Shown here: positions 14,913-23,950 of the stretch, in pieces
Layout of the letters: each line of letters begins with the position of its first letter
Numbering within the stretch: the first letter of the stretch is position 1
NCBI GenBank assembly: GCA_016699575.1
Contig: CP064979.1
Location: 2,480,001 to 2,544,000 of the forward strand
Origin: Flavobacteriales bacterium
GTDB taxonomy: Bacteria; Bacteroidota; Bacteroidia; Flavobacteriales_F; PHOS-HE28
Length of the DNA: 64,000 bases
Reading direction: 5' to 3'
Program-made: the position numbers and the translations under genes
Notes under the pieces: generated by a model
What the model was told of the DNA's origin: nothing
Seen by the model: the letters and a program-made list of their open reading frames with translations, nothing else
The model's database searches: none

Positions 14913-16493
14913 ATGACGGACGAGCGGACGGGCACCGCGCCGCGCGACCTGTTCCGGTGGCTCTACCTCGGTGGGCTCGCCATCACGGGCATCGGCATGC
15001 CGTGGGGCGAGTTCCTCATGAGCATCGGACAGATCATCGCGCTCGGTGGTTGGCTGATCGAGGGTATCGTCCGTAAGTCGCTCGGTGCACGCGTGAAGCA
15101 CGCATTCTCCCAGCGCGCGGTGCTGGTCTTCCTGTCGTTCTACGCGCTGCATGTTCTTGGCCTGTTGTGGACCTCCGACATGGCGTGGGGCATGGACGTT
15201 TGCAGGATCCTGTTGCCCTTGCTCATCCTGCCGCCCATTGTCGCTTCTTCCCCACGATTGCGGCACGACGAGCTGCGCGCGCTCCTCCTCCTGTTCGCCG
15301 CGAGCACCATCGCAAGCACGTTCGCCTGCCTCGCGCTGAACACCACGCCGGATGACCACCGCGCGTTGTCGCACTTCATCAGCCACATCCGGTTGTCGCT
15401 GATGGTGTGCATGGCGGCGTTCGTGCTGGTCCGCTACTGGCCGAAGCGCTGGCTCCTGCGCGCAGTGCACCTGCTGGCCATCGGCTGGTGCGTTTACTTC
15501 CTGCAGCTCTTGGGAAGCATCGCCGGCCTGGTGGTCCTGTTGGTCGTTGCGGGGTGGTGGCTGTGGCGGCGGTCGCGCTACCTCGGAACGACCATGCGCT
15601 GGACCTTGCGCCTTGGTATGGTCGCGTTGCCTGTTCTGCTGGGCGCTTATGTGTGGGGGGTCGTTACCGATGCACATCGCATTGATCCGTTGGAACGGGC
15701 TCCATTGGTCATGACTTCCCCCGGCGGTGAACGCTATGCCCACGACACCACGAACCTGCAACTGGAGAACGGCCGCTATGTCTGGCGCAACATCGCATGG
15801 GCCGAGGTGCACCGGTCGTGGCAGCGCATCAGCAATATCCCCTTGGACAGCACTGACGCACGGGGCCATGTCTTTTACGGAACGCTCTTCCGCTACTTGA
15901 CCAGTAAAGGCTTGAACAAGGACTCCGTGGGTATGGCCGCGCTCACACAGGATGACCTGTCGCGCATCATGCGCGGCGAATGGAGCGTGCAACAGCGGGA
16001 TCCACTGGAGTTGCGCATCCGTGAACTGGTGTTCGAGGAACAGCGGTACCGCAACACCGGTGATGCCAGCGGGTATTCATCCGTCATGCGATGGGAGTTC
16101 TGGAAGGCTGGCTGGCACATCATAGAACAGCATCCGGTGGTAGGCGTCGGTACGGGCGATACGAAACCAGCGTTCGCAGCGACCTATGACGAATTGCGCA
16201 GTCCACTTGACGCTCGCTGGCGACTACGTGCGCACAACCAGTTCCTCACATGGACGATCAGTTTCGGTTTCGTTGGGCTGGTGCTGTGCGTGCTGGCGTG
16301 GCTGGTCCCGGTCCGGCTGATCGGCGCCTGGCGCGAACCGCTGTTCGTGGCCTGGGCCTTCGCCTTCGTCCTTTCATGCCTCACGGAGGACACGCTGGAA
16401 ACGCAGGCCGGGGCTACGTTCGCAGCGTGGTTCTACGTGCTGCTGGTGTTCGGGGTGGACCATGATGGAAAGGTTGCCGCGAAGGTCGTCTGA
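14913..16493 (+). CDS. O-antigen ligase / Wzy-type polymerase, membrane protein
   Basis: 526 residues, polytopic: hydrophobic helices run through residues about 20-260, a periplasmic loop with polar sequence covers about 270-410, and further helices close the protein. The hallmark of the Wzy_C/WaaL family, RAHNQFLTWTISFGFVGLVL, is at about 430-450, and an Arg-rich helix (LHVLGLLWTSDMAWG) precedes. Family members transfer or polymerise polysaccharide on undecaprenyl lipid at the periplasmic face. Which one this is cannot be told from motifs. It follows ctpA by 6 nt; other polysaccharide genes are 28 kb away (43238-55674). Confidence 0.85.
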   Translation: MTDERTGTAPRDLFRWLYLGGLAITGIGMPWGEFLMSIGQIIALGGWLIEGIVRKSLGARVKHAFSQRAVLVFLSFYALHVLGLLWTSDMAWGMDVCRILLPLLILPPIVASSPRLRHDELRALLLLFAASTIASTFACLALNTTPDDHRALSHFISHIRLSLMVCMAAFVLVRYWPKRWLLRAVHLLAIGWCVYFLQLLGSIAGLVVLLVVAGWWLWRRSRYLGTTMRWTLRLGMVALPVLLGAYVWGVVTDAHRIDPLERAPLVMTSPGGERYAHDTTNLQLENGRYVWRNIAWAEVHRSWQRISNIPLDSTDARGHVFYGTLFRYLTSKGLNKDSVGMAALTQDDLSRIMRGEWSVQQRDPLELRIRELVFEEQRYRNTGDASGYSSVMRWEFWKAGWHIIEQHPVVGVGTGDTKPAFAATYDELRSPLDARWRLRAHNQFLTWTISFGFVGLVLCVLAWLVPVRLIGAWREPLFVAWAFAFVLSCLTEDTLETQAGATFAAWFYVLLVFGVDHDGKVAAKVV

Positions 16494-16510
16494 CCAGGAT
16501 ACGGTGATCC

Positions 16511-16526
16511 CCGTAGCCCGCTACGG
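16511..16526. repeat. 16-nt hairpin between O-antigen ligase and lipoprotein genes
   Basis: CCGTAGC-CC-GCTACGG forms a 7-bp stem. There is no T-run, so it is not a clear terminator. It is the only visible structure in the 96-nt gap 16494-16589. Confidence 0.4.
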
Positions 16527-16589
16527 TGCCGCCCGGAAGAAACAGAGGGTGCGCATGCGGAAACATTTGCTCCGCACAAATCACCACAC

Positions 16590-17360
16590 ATGCGCTACAC
16601 CAACACGTTCAACGCGATGCCCGCACTGGCCATCGCCGCTCTCACGGTACTTGCCCTGGCCACCACAGGCTGCGGCAAGGAGGACGATGCCGCTCCGGCC
16701 ACTACCAACACTGGCGGCAGCAATAACAACACCGGTGCGAACACCACCCCATCCATCGTCGGTGCCGACGGTGCGCTCTTCGCCGTAAAGACGATCACCA
16801 CGCAAACCCTCCCGTTCGTCGGCACGTTCCAAGTGGAGGTGAACACCGGTGTAGGCGTGTTCTATGATGATGCAGGGGCGCAGGTGAACGCAGGCCAAGT
16901 GGAATGCAATGACAGCCTCTTCAACTTCACCAACAATGCCTACGTCTACCAGCCCACGGGATCCAACATCACCGGGATCGACTTCTCATCGGGCGTCACC
17001 TGGGATGTCACCGGCGGCAATGGCATCCCGGCGTTCACCCGCAATGTGACTTCCATCGCGTTCCCGTCCGTCGATACCGTCAGCACGGCCACCACGTTCC
17101 CGCGCAATGTGGATTACACCCTGGCCACCAATTCCGTCAGCGGTGCCGATAGCGTGTACTTCAGCATCGGCGGCATCCTGAAGCGCTTGGGCGGCAATGC
17201 CACGAGCTGCACCTTCACCGCGGCTGAGCTCGGCACGCTGCCAGCCGGGACGAGCATGGCACAGATCGCCGCGTGGACGGTGACCAACGAGAACATCAGC
17301 GGCAAGGACATCTACTTCGGCAAGGAGACCGTGGTGACGCGCATGATCACGTTGCAGTGA
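16590..17360 (+). CDS. Hypothetical lipoprotein
   Basis: 256 residues with a lipoprotein signal peptide: hydrophobic ALAIAALTVLALATTGC, Cys at about residue 28, then KEDDA and a Thr/Asn/Gly-rich linker (TTNTGGSNNNTGANT). The body is beta-rich with threonine- and valine-rich strands (FVGTFQVEVNTGVGVFYDDAGAQVNAG, FTNNAYVYQPTGSNITGIDF) and ends in ISGKDIYFGKETVVTRMITLQ. No family recognised. It is predicted to sit in the outer membrane facing periplasm or surface. Probably monocistronic: the next gene is convergent. Confidence 0.75.
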   Translation: MRYTNTFNAMPALAIAALTVLALATTGCGKEDDAAPATTNTGGSNNNTGANTTPSIVGADGALFAVKTITTQTLPFVGTFQVEVNTGVGVFYDDAGAQVNAGQVECNDSLFNFTNNAYVYQPTGSNITGIDFSSGVTWDVTGGNGIPAFTRNVTSIAFPSVDTVSTATTFPRNVDYTLATNSVSGADSVYFSIGGILKRLGGNATSCTFTAAELGTLPAGTSMAQIAAWTVTNENISGKDIYFGKETVVTRMITLQ

Positions 17361-17383
17361 GCCATGCCCTGTCATTGTTCCGG

Positions 17384-17406
17384 GGCCCCATCTCAACGGT
17401 GGGGCC
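17384..17406. terminator. Possible bidirectional hairpin between convergent genes
   Basis: GGCCCCA and TGGGGCC flank a 9-nt loop (7-bp GC-rich stem) in the 65-nt gap between the lipoprotein gene and the convergent TauE/SafE gene. There is no clear U-tract on either side, so termination is inferred from position. Confidence 0.4.
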
Positions 17407-17425
17407 TCGGCGCATGCGGTGCCAC

Positions 17426-18193
17426 CTACAACGCGCCGACCGCCAAGCCCACAGCGATCACCACCATGAAGGCTGCCACCAGCAACTGCACGCCACGGAG
17501 CGTCACTTTCGGGATGAGCCGCTTGCCCCAATACGCACCTGCGAACGCGGCCACGGTGCTCAAAGCCAGCAAAGGCCACTGCACGGCGATGCTGTCGCGC
17601 AACGGTGAAGCCGTATAAACAGGGATACGTGTGAGGTCGACAAGGCAGGCAATGGCCACGCCGGTGGCAATTAGCGCCTCCTTGCCCAAACCCGAACGCA
17701 ACAAGAACATGGTGCGCAATGCACCCTGATGTCCGCTGAACCCACCGAAAAACCCGCTGATAAGCCCTCCCGGAAGCAGGTACTTCGGGTGGAAGGAGAA
17801 ACTGGCAACGGAAGGCAGCAATTCCGTTAGCGCGAACAGCACCATGAGGATCGCGATCCCGACGCGCACAGCGTCCACGGGCATGCGCACGCCTTCGTAA
17901 AGCGGCTCCAGCGCGCCGAGCCGATCGAGCAGCCATGCACCGCCGAACGCGCCCACTATGCCCGGTGCACCGAACAGCAATACCGTCCGACGATCGATGG
18001 ATTTCCACAACAGCCCGAGCTTGAACAAGTTGTTGAGCAGGTGCACCACCGCAGTGAGCAGCACCGATAGATCGAGCGGGAAGAAGAGCGCGAAGACCGG
18101 GAGCAGAAGGGTGCCCAGGCCGAAGCCGCTGATGATGGTGACCAACGACGCCGAAAGCGCCGCAGCCGGTACGACGATGCAGGACGGATCCAT
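17426..18193 (-). CDS. Sulfite exporter TauE/SafE family permease
   Basis: 255 residues with about eight membrane helices. The duplicated TauE/SafE half-motifs are recognisable: SASLVTIISGFGLGTLLLPV at the N-terminus (G-FG-G---P) and LPGGLISGFFGGFSGHQGAL in the second half. The protein ends in hydrophobic VAAFMVVIAVGLAVGAL. The family exports sulfite, sulfoacetate or related organic anions, but the substrate cannot be told from sequence. Start ATG at 18193 is 18 nt downstream of the stop of the minus-strand lipoprotein gene, so the two may be one transcript. Confidence 0.92.
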   Translation of the reverse strand: MDPSCIVVPAAALSASLVTIISGFGLGTLLLPVFALFFPLDLSVLLTAVVHLLNNLFKLGLLWKSIDRRTVLLFGAPGIVGAFGGAWLLDRLGALEPLYEGVRMPVDAVRVGIAILMVLFALTELLPSVASFSFHPKYLLPGGLISGFFGGFSGHQGALRTMFLLRSGLGKEALIATGVAIACLVDLTRIPVYTASPLRDSIAVQWPLLALSTVAAFAGAYWGKRLIPKVTLRGVQLLVAAFMVVIAVGLAVGAL

Positions 18194-18211
18194 GAAAGGG
18201 GGAGGGGACGG

Positions 18212-18730
18212 CTATTCCAGCACGATGTTGCCCGAGCTTACCTTGTTGCTCACGTTGAGCGCGCGGTCGATGATGAGGCAGTCGAAGCGGACGGTGTCGC
18301 CTTCATCGGCGTCCGTCAGGTTGCTGTACCATGGTGATTCGAACCCCGGGATCTGCACGGTTTCGAACCGTCGCGCGATCTCGCCCTCCAGCGCCTTGTT
18401 CTGGCCCGTGGGCGTTATGACCGGGATGCGATGCCCGATGGTGTCCTTCAGTACCCACGTTCCGGTCTCTTTCAGGAAGTACTCGAGGTAGTAGTTATAG
18501 TAGTAGTACGATGAGGTGTCGTACGGGGCATCCGTCTGGTCCTGGCCCAGCCCGATGTCGCCATCGCCGTCGGTGAAGCTGAGGGTGATGACGGCGCTAT
18601 CAGCGAACTGCTCGAAGCTTTTGAACGCGATGGACGGCTGCGGCGGGAACTCCTCGGTCTTCAGGCATGAAGTGAGACCCAGCGTGCCGACCACGGCAAC
18701 GAACCATCCGTACTTGCTTACCCGCTTCAT
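18212..18730 (-). CDS. Hypothetical lipoprotein
   Basis: 172 residues from ATG at 18730, chosen because it gives a clean lipoprotein signal (MKRVSKYGWFVAVVGTLGLT, then SC). After the Cys: LKTEEFPPQPSIAFKSFEQF, then FTDGDGDIGLGQDQTD, a Ca-binding-like acidic loop seen in many Bacteroidota lipoproteins, and a Tyr-rich SSYYYYNYYLEYF. Ends with RALNVSNKVSSGNIVLE. Such proteins are often small outer-membrane lipoproteins of unknown function. Divergent from the acyl-ligase gene (34-nt gap), which leaves little room for two promoters. Confidence 0.75.
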   Translation of the reverse strand: MKRVSKYGWFVAVVGTLGLTSCLKTEEFPPQPSIAFKSFEQFADSAVITLSFTDGDGDIGLGQDQTDAPYDTSSYYYYNYYLEYFLKETGTWVLKDTIGHRIPVITPTGQNKALEGEIARRFETVQIPGFESPWYSNLTDADEGDTVRFDCLIIDRALNVSNKVSSGNIVLE

Positions 18731-18764
18731 CGTGCGTCCGAAATTAGCGCCCCTTCCGCATCCC

Positions 18765-19766
18765 ATGACGGCCACCATTGATCCCGCGCTGCTCGAACGG
18801 CCGTTCCGGATCGCCGGGCCCGCCGACTTCAACGCGCTGGCGCTCGACTTATTCCGCCTGCATGCCGCCCACAACCCTGTTTACCGGGGATTCCTGAACG
18901 GCCTGGGCCACCGTGCCACGAAAGTCGAGCACTGGGAGGATATTCCGTGCCTTCCGATCTCCTTTTTCAAGCAAACGGATGTGTTGCTGGAGGGCTCTTC
19001 ACCCCGCCTGACCTTCACCAGCAGCGGCACAACTGGTGTGGAAGCGAGCAAGCACCATGTGCCGTGGCCAGCCCATTACGAGCGGTCGTTCATGGAAGGC
19101 TTCCAGCGTGTGTTCGGGCATGTGCGCGACTGGCGGATCATCGCGTTGCTGCCGAGCTACCTGGAGCGCAGTGGCAGTTCGCTGGTGTACATGGCCGAAG
19201 CGCTCACCCGTGCCAGCGGCGACCCATTGAGCGGCACGTACCTCTACCAGTACGAGACCGTGCGCGAACTGCTTCAGCGTTCGGAGGCCGAAGGCAAACG
19301 CACGATGCTCCTGGGTGTCACCTTCGCATTGCTCGACCTGGCCGAGCAATGCCCACAACCGCTAAAGCACACCTTGGTAGTGGAAACCGGAGGCATGAAG
19401 GGGCGGCGCAAAGAGGTCGTGCGTGAAGAGCTGCACGCAACACTGAAGCAAGCGTTCGGCCTCAACGCCGTGCACAGCGAGTACGGCATGACTGAACTGT
19501 TCTCACAGGCCTGGAGCACCGGCGACGGTATCTACCAGTGTCCGCCGTGGATGCAGGTGCACTTGCGCGATGTGAACGACCCGTTCGCTTCCGTGCCCAA
19601 CGGCCGCACCGGCGGCATCAATGTGTTCGACCTGTGCAACGTCGGCTCCTGCCCGTTCATCGCCACGCAGGACCTGGGCCGCATGCACACGGACGGCACC
19701 TTTGAAGTGCTCGGACGTTTCGACAACAGCGATGTGCGCGGGTGCAGTTTGATGGTGGAGGCCTAG
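18765..19766 (+). CDS. LuxE-type acyl-protein synthetase / acyl ligase
   Basis: 333 residues from ATG at 18765. The AMP-binding motif LTFTSSGTTGVEASKHHVPW at about 85 and HSEYGMTELFSQA at about 230 match the adenylate-forming superfamily, in the LuxE/phenylacetate-CoA-ligase-like branch (PF04443). GRTGGINVFDLCNVGSCPFI ATQDLG follows. LuxE-like proteins activate an acyl group as acyl-AMP; in Bacteroidota stand-alone copies may serve surface-lipid or aromatic acid activation. The gene runs convergently into tyrS, the two stops overlapping by 3 nt. Confidence 0.88.
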   Translation: MTATIDPALLERPFRIAGPADFNALALDLFRLHAAHNPVYRGFLNGLGHRATKVEHWEDIPCLPISFFKQTDVLLEGSSPRLTFTSSGTTGVEASKHHVPWPAHYERSFMEGFQRVFGHVRDWRIIALLPSYLERSGSSLVYMAEALTRASGDPLSGTYLYQYETVRELLQRSEAEGKRTMLLGVTFALLDLAEQCPQPLKHTLVVETGGMKGRRKEVVREELHATLKQAFGLNAVHSEYGMTELFSQAWSTGDGIYQCPPWMQVHLRDVNDPFASVPNGRTGGINVFDLCNVGSCPFIATQDLGRMHTDGTFEVLGRFDNSDVRGCSLMVEA

Positions 19767-21097
19767 TCCACCACCTTCACCAGGAAGTAGTTCTTCTTGC
19801 CGCGCTGCAGCAGCATAAAGCGCTTGTGAATCAGGTAGTCTGAAGTTGTGCCGGCATCCTCGCCAGAGATCTTCACCTTGTTCACAGAGACTGAGCCTTC
19901 CTTAAGCGCGCGCTTGGCGTCCCCGCTTGAACCAGTGCAACCCGACCACCAAAGAAGCTTGCTCATCGGTATGCCGTCCCCAATTTGCTTCAAGCTCACA
20001 CCAGCAATGCCGAACTCCGGGTGTGGTTTGTTTTCCACCTTCTCAGGGTTCGGCAAAGTGTCGTAGAGATCTTCCCACACGCTTTCAGGCAAGCTTGCAA
20101 GTGCTTCTGGGGAGTTGCCAAAGACGGCTTCTGATGTCTTGAGCGCCTTCTGCAGTTCAGCTTCTCCGTGCGTGCGCCGCGTGATGTCCGCCGCAAAGAG
20201 CTTTTGCAAGGTGCCGGGCTTGGCGGCATGTTCCGCCTCGCGTGCCTCGATCTCATCGTGCTCCCAGGTGGTGAAGATCCGCGCGTACTTCACCACATCC
20301 GCGTCGCTGGCGTTTAGCCAGAACTGGTAGTACTTGTACGGCGATGTGCGTGCGGCATCGAGCCACACGTTGCCGCTCTCGCTCTTACCGAATTTGCTGC
20401 CGTCGGCTTTGGTGAGCAGGGGAGTGGTAACGGCGAACGCGGGCCGCTGCTCGGCTTCGCCACCGCCCATGCGCCGGATCAGTTCCGTGCCCGTGGTGAT
20501 GTTGCCCCACTGATCACTACCGCCCATCTGCACCCGGCAATCCATGTTCTTCCACAGCCAGTGGAAGTCGTAGCCCTGCACCAGCTGGTAGCTGAACTCG
20601 GTGAAGCTGAGCCCGGTCTCCAAGCGGTTCTTCACGCTGTCCTTGGCCATCATGTAGTTCACCGTGATGTGCTTGCCCACCTCGCGGATGAACCGCAGGA
20701 AGCCCATGTCCTTGAACCAATCGTAGTTGTTGACCAGTCGTGCCGGGTTCTCCGGCGCGTTGAAGTCGAGGAAGCGTTCCAATTGCGCTTGGATGCACTT
20801 CTGATTGTGCCGGAGCGCCTCCTCGTCGAGCAGGTTGCGTTCGGCGTTCTTGCCGCTGGGGTCGCCCACCATGCCCGTTGCCCCGCCCACCAGTGCGACG
20901 GGTTTGTGCCCGCAGCGTTGGAAGTGCGTGAGGATCATGATCTGCACCAGGTTGCCCACGTGCAGGCTGTCGGCCGTGGGGTCGAAACCGATGTAACCGC
21001 TCACCGGACCGGTGTTCAGGTGTTCCTGCGTGCCAGGCATACTGTCGTGCAGCAGACCGCGCCAACGCAGCTCTTCGATGAAATCCTTCACTGGCAT
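19763..21097 (-). CDS. tyrS: Tyrosyl-tRNA synthetase
   Basis: 444 residues from ATG at 21097 (MPVKDFIEELRWRGLLHDSM). It charges tRNA-Tyr. Class I features are GYIGFDPTADSLHVGNLVQI (HxGH-like signature), QMGGSDQWGNITTGTELIRR and the KMSKS-like loop KFGKSESGNVWLD. The C-terminal 60 residues form an S4 RNA-binding domain (AKRALKEGSVSVNKVKISGE). Length is normal to slightly long for bacterial TyrS. A 27-bp perfect inverted repeat lies 31 nt upstream of the start. Its stop overlaps that of the convergent acyl ligase. Confidence 0.97.
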   Translation of the reverse strand: MPVKDFIEELRWRGLLHDSMPGTQEHLNTGPVSGYIGFDPTADSLHVGNLVQIMILTHFQRCGHKPVALVGGATGMVGDPSGKNAERNLLDEEALRHNQKCIQAQLERFLDFNAPENPARLVNNYDWFKDMGFLRFIREVGKHITVNYMMAKDSVKNRLETGLSFTEFSYQLVQGYDFHWLWKNMDCRVQMGGSDQWGNITTGTELIRRMGGGEAEQRPAFAVTTPLLTKADGSKFGKSESGNVWLDAARTSPYKYYQFWLNASDADVVKYARIFTTWEHDEIEAREAEHAAKPGTLQKLFAADITRRTHGEAELQKALKTSEAVFGNSPEALASLPESVWEDLYDTLPNPEKVENKPHPEFGIAGVSLKQIGDGIPMSKLLWWSGCTGSSGDAKRALKEGSVSVNKVKISGEDAGTTSDYLIHKRFMLLQRGKKNYFLVKVVD

Positions 21098-21127
21098 GGG
21101 GCGAAGATCGTTGACGGGAATACATGG

Positions 21128-21202
21128 CACGCAGAGGCGCAGAGAACGCAGAGACCAAAGCCCGGGCAAGAGTATTCTCTGCGTTCTCTGCGCCTCTGCG
21201 TG
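21128..21202. repeat. 27-bp perfect inverted repeat (dispersed CTCTGCG-type repeat pair)
   Basis: Arms at 21128-21154 and 21176-21202 are perfectly complementary over 27 bp, with a 21-nt spacer. The arm sequence (CTCTGCGTTCTCTGCGCCTC...) belongs to the same class as the CTCTGTG repeats at 39802-40414. It occupies most of the 143-nt gap between divergent tyrS and the epimerase gene and would form a strong cruciform or RNA hairpin in either direction. Confidence 0.9.
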
Positions 21203-21226
21203 AGACCTCCCCCTTCTCTCGGCTTC

Positions 21227-21234
21227 TACCTTGC
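21227..21234 (+). promoter_or_regulatory. TACCTTGC -7-like element 6 nt before the epimerase ATG
   Basis: TACCTTGC resembles TAnnTTTG and is 6 nt from the ATG at 21241, so the transcript would be nearly leaderless. Motif match only. Confidence 0.4.
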
Positions 21235-21240
21235 GCACCA

Positions 21241-22245
21241 ATGGACGTCGTGACCGGTATCAGCGGCTTGGTGGGCTCGCACGTGGCGTTGGAACTGCTG
21301 GTCCAAGGCCGACCGGTGCGGGGCATTGTCCGTGCAGGTTCCGACCGGAGCATCATCCGCGCTGTCTTCAACCATTACCGCCGGGATGGCAATGCGCTCT
21401 TCGACCGGATCGAATGGACGGAAACGGACCTGCTGGACGTGGTGGGCCTGCGCGAGGCTTTTACCTGCGCTGAGCGGGTGTTCCATTGCGCAGCGTTGGT
21501 CTCCATGGACGCTCGTGATTCCAGGCAGCTCTTCGCCGTGAACATCGGCGGTACGGCCAACGTGGTGAACGCCGCGCTGGAATGCGGGGTGCAGCGGCTG
21601 GTGCACGTGAGCAGCATTGCCGCTACCGGACGAACGCCCGATGGATCCGCCGTGAACGAGGATAGTCCTTGGGTGCGCGACAAACACACCTCGGCTTATG
21701 CCATCAGCAAGTACGACGCGGAACTGGAGGTGCAGCGTGGCGTGGCCGAGGGATTGAGCGCGGTGATGGTGAACCCTGGTGTGGTTTATGGGCCGGGACA
21801 AAAGGGCCGCAGTAGCCTTGCAGTGATCGACCGCGTTTGCAAAGGCACGGCGTTCTACCCAACGGGCAGCAACGGGATCGTGGATGTGCGCGATGTGGCC
21901 CAAGCCATGCTGGAGCTGGCTGAGGTGGGCGGCGATGGCGAGCGCTACATCCTCAGCACACCACCGGTACCGTACAAGGACCTGTTCGGCATGATCGCGA
22001 AAGCCGCCGGAAGGCGTGCTCCCGACCGGGCATTGCCTCTCTGGACCTTGGAAGTGGCTTGGCGTTTCGAGGCGGTGCGTACCGGTTTGTTCGGAGGTCG
22101 CTCGCTCGTGACACGCAACGCCGTGCGCAGCGCAACCAGCCACTATAGTTATGACACGTCGAAGGTCCGCGCTTTGGGTATCACGTTCCGCCCTCCGGAG
22201 GAGACCATCCTGAACGCGGTCGCGTTCGCAAGGCGTTCAGCGTGA
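21241..22245 (+). CDS. NAD-dependent epimerase/dehydratase (extended SDR)
   Basis: 334 residues from ATG at 21241. Rossmann glycine motif GISGLVGSHVALELLVQG at the N-terminus (GxxGxxG), HVSSIAATGRTPDGSAVNED containing the catalytic Ser, and YAISKYDAE, the YxxxK pair. NPGVVYGPGQKG is the typical extended-SDR segment. The best motif match is the dihydroflavonol-reductase/3-beta-HSD-like subgroup, which acts on nucleotide sugars, sterols or related alcohols; the substrate is not clear. Not in an operon with its neighbours: tyrS is divergent, and the following T9SS gene is convergent. Confidence 0.92.
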   Translation: MDVVTGISGLVGSHVALELLVQGRPVRGIVRAGSDRSIIRAVFNHYRRDGNALFDRIEWTETDLLDVVGLREAFTCAERVFHCAALVSMDARDSRQLFAVNIGGTANVVNAALECGVQRLVHVSSIAATGRTPDGSAVNEDSPWVRDKHTSAYAISKYDAELEVQRGVAEGLSAVMVNPGVVYGPGQKGRSSLAVIDRVCKGTAFYPTGSNGIVDVRDVAQAMLELAEVGGDGERYILSTPPVPYKDLFGMIAKAAGRRAPDRALPLWTLEVAWRFEAVRTGLFGGRSLVTRNAVRSATSHYSYDTSKVRALGITFRPPEETILNAVAFARRSA

Positions 22246-22264
22246 CCGCCCGGTTCGGCTGTGC

Positions 22265-23941
22265 TCAGCGCTTGTTGTTCAGGATGGTGAGGTGGCCCGT
22301 GAAGGGCTTCTCCGCGCCTTCCACCGTCACCTCGTAGTAATAGGTGCCGTCGCTCACGCCATCGGCATCCCACTGGTTGCGGTAGTTGCTCGCCTCGTAC
22401 ACCTTCTGCCCCCAGCGGTTGAATATGGTGACGGTGTTGGTGGTCCCGAGGATCCCTTCGATGATGAACTTGTCGTTCTCGCCATCGTTGTTGGGGCTGA
22501 ACACGTTGGGGATCACGATGTCGCAGCCGCTCTCCACCACCACGGTGGAAGCGACCGTCTTGTTGCACTCATCGGTAACGGTGATCGTGTACTCTCCGTC
22601 CTCCAGGCCGGGCACCCAGTTCACCAGGCCGGTCACACCGTCCTCCCAAACCGGGCTCAGGTCGCCGAATCCGCCTGAGACCGCGGCCGTAACCAGCACG
22701 CTGTCGTCCTCGCACTCCAACAGCAGGTTGGTGGTGCTCAGGATCATGGGCACGTACTCGACGATGGGCACGGTGGCGGTGCTGACACTCGTATCGCCGC
22801 ACGCGTTGATGAACGTGGCGGTGAGCACGATCTCTTCTTGTCCTTCGGCCACATTGTCCTCGAACGCTTCGATGGGGAAGCTCACGCTGTTCTGCCCGTC
22901 GGGGATGGTGATGACCGTGGGGATGCTCGTGTAGTCCGTGCCGTTCGTTGCCGTGCCGCCCACCACAACGCTCACGTCGATGTCGCTGTCAGAGCCGGGC
23001 CGCGTGATGGTGAAGGTGGCATCGGTGCATCCCTCCGTCAATGTGCCGTCGGCGCTGGCGGTCACGATCTCCAGGTCGATGTTGTTCGGGCTGGTGAAAC
23101 TGCCGCCTTCCAGGAACACACCACTGTCCCAAACCGTGTCGCCGACGTCCGCAAGGGCCAGCTTGATATGGTATTGCTGCCCGCACTGGACGATCACGCT
23201 CGCCGTTAGGACCACGGTGAATCCGTCGTAGCCAACTGTGGGGCTGCCTGCGGGGTTCTGCACATAATAAACGGAGTTTGCCGTCCAGTTCGGGTCCAGG
23301 TTGGCGCACTGAGTGGGATCACCCCCAGTGGTGCTGCCGGGCACGCCAAGGTTCACCGTGTTGATGGAAATGGGCACATTGGTGTTCGGCACAAGGGCGA
23401 TGTTCACCGCGTTGTTCGAGTAAGGACCGTTCAGACCGGGCCCACTGACGAAGAACCCGAACACATCGGTCACGGTCCCGCACACGAACTCGTCGTATTC
23501 GTCGCTGCCGAAAACGAAATTGAAGCTCAGGGAATCGCCGGTCGGAACGAAATCGAATTCGAGGACCGCCTTGTCGTTGGTTCCCAGGCCACCAACAAGA
23601 AGTTCCAGGTCCGCATCGTTCGCCCCGAAGTTGCCACCACCGGAGGAATAGCTGTCCGAGTTGTTCGGGCCGGGCCCACTGGTGAGGTCACCCGTGGCCA
23701 GCATGAGGCCATTGGCCAAGCCGATGTTGCTGTTGCTTCCATCGAAACTCCCGATCTGCTCATTGATGGTCGTCCCGGGCAGCCCATTGAACGTCACGTT
23801 GCTTACCGTTACACCACCGCCCAATAGCACCTGTTGCACCAACTGCTCCGGGGTAAGGGTATTGCTGGTCGTCAACTGCCCCGATGCCGCAACGGCCAGG
23901 ACGTTCGACGCCAGTACCACCATCCACTTCCTTGCTTCCAT
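22265..23941 (-). CDS. Choice-of-anchor L protein with type B T9SS C-terminal domain
   Basis: 558 residues: signal peptide (WMVVLASNVLAVAASGQL), then a choice-of-anchor L domain (TLTPEQLVQQVLLGGGVTVS, NVTFNGLPGT, VFGSDEYDEFVCGTVTDVFG FFVSGPG) to about 270, a Calx-beta-like domain (GTLTEGCTDATFTITRPGSD, TNGTDYTSIPT) at about 300-400, and a gliding-motility-associated C-terminal domain (VIPNVFSPNNDGENDKF ... IFNRWGQKVYEASNY ... DGTYYYEVTV), the type B T9SS signal. Such proteins are SprF-dependent surface or released adhesins in flavobacteria. It lies 9 nt downstream of the similar gene at 23951-26632, a tandem duplication. Confidence 0.92.
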   Translation of the reverse strand: MEARKWMVVLASNVLAVAASGQLTTSNTLTPEQLVQQVLLGGGVTVSNVTFNGLPGTTINEQIGSFDGSNSNIGLANGLMLATGDLTSGPGPNNSDSYSSGGGNFGANDADLELLVGGLGTNDKAVLEFDFVPTGDSLSFNFVFGSDEYDEFVCGTVTDVFGFFVSGPGLNGPYSNNAVNIALVPNTNVPISINTVNLGVPGSTTGGDPTQCANLDPNWTANSVYYVQNPAGSPTVGYDGFTVVLTASVIVQCGQQYHIKLALADVGDTVWDSGVFLEGGSFTSPNNIDLEIVTASADGTLTEGCTDATFTITRPGSDSDIDVSVVVGGTATNGTDYTSIPTVITIPDGQNSVSFPIEAFEDNVAEGQEEIVLTATFINACGDTSVSTATVPIVEYVPMILSTTNLLLECEDDSVLVTAAVSGGFGDLSPVWEDGVTGLVNWVPGLEDGEYTITVTDECNKTVASTVVVESGCDIVIPNVFSPNNDGENDKFIIEGILGTTNTVTIFNRWGQKVYEASNYRNQWDADGVSDGTYYYEVTVEGAEKPFTGHLTILNNKR

Positions 23942-23950
23942 GTTCCTTGT

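Noticed and set aside
13212..15992. 926-residue minus-strand open frame
   Set aside because: It is the antisense shadow of ctpA and the O-antigen ligase gene; no family motifs, His/Val/Ala-rich as expected for GC-rich antisense frames.
16494..16589. Rho-independent terminator after the O-antigen ligase
   Set aside because: The only hairpin (16511-16526) has no T-run.
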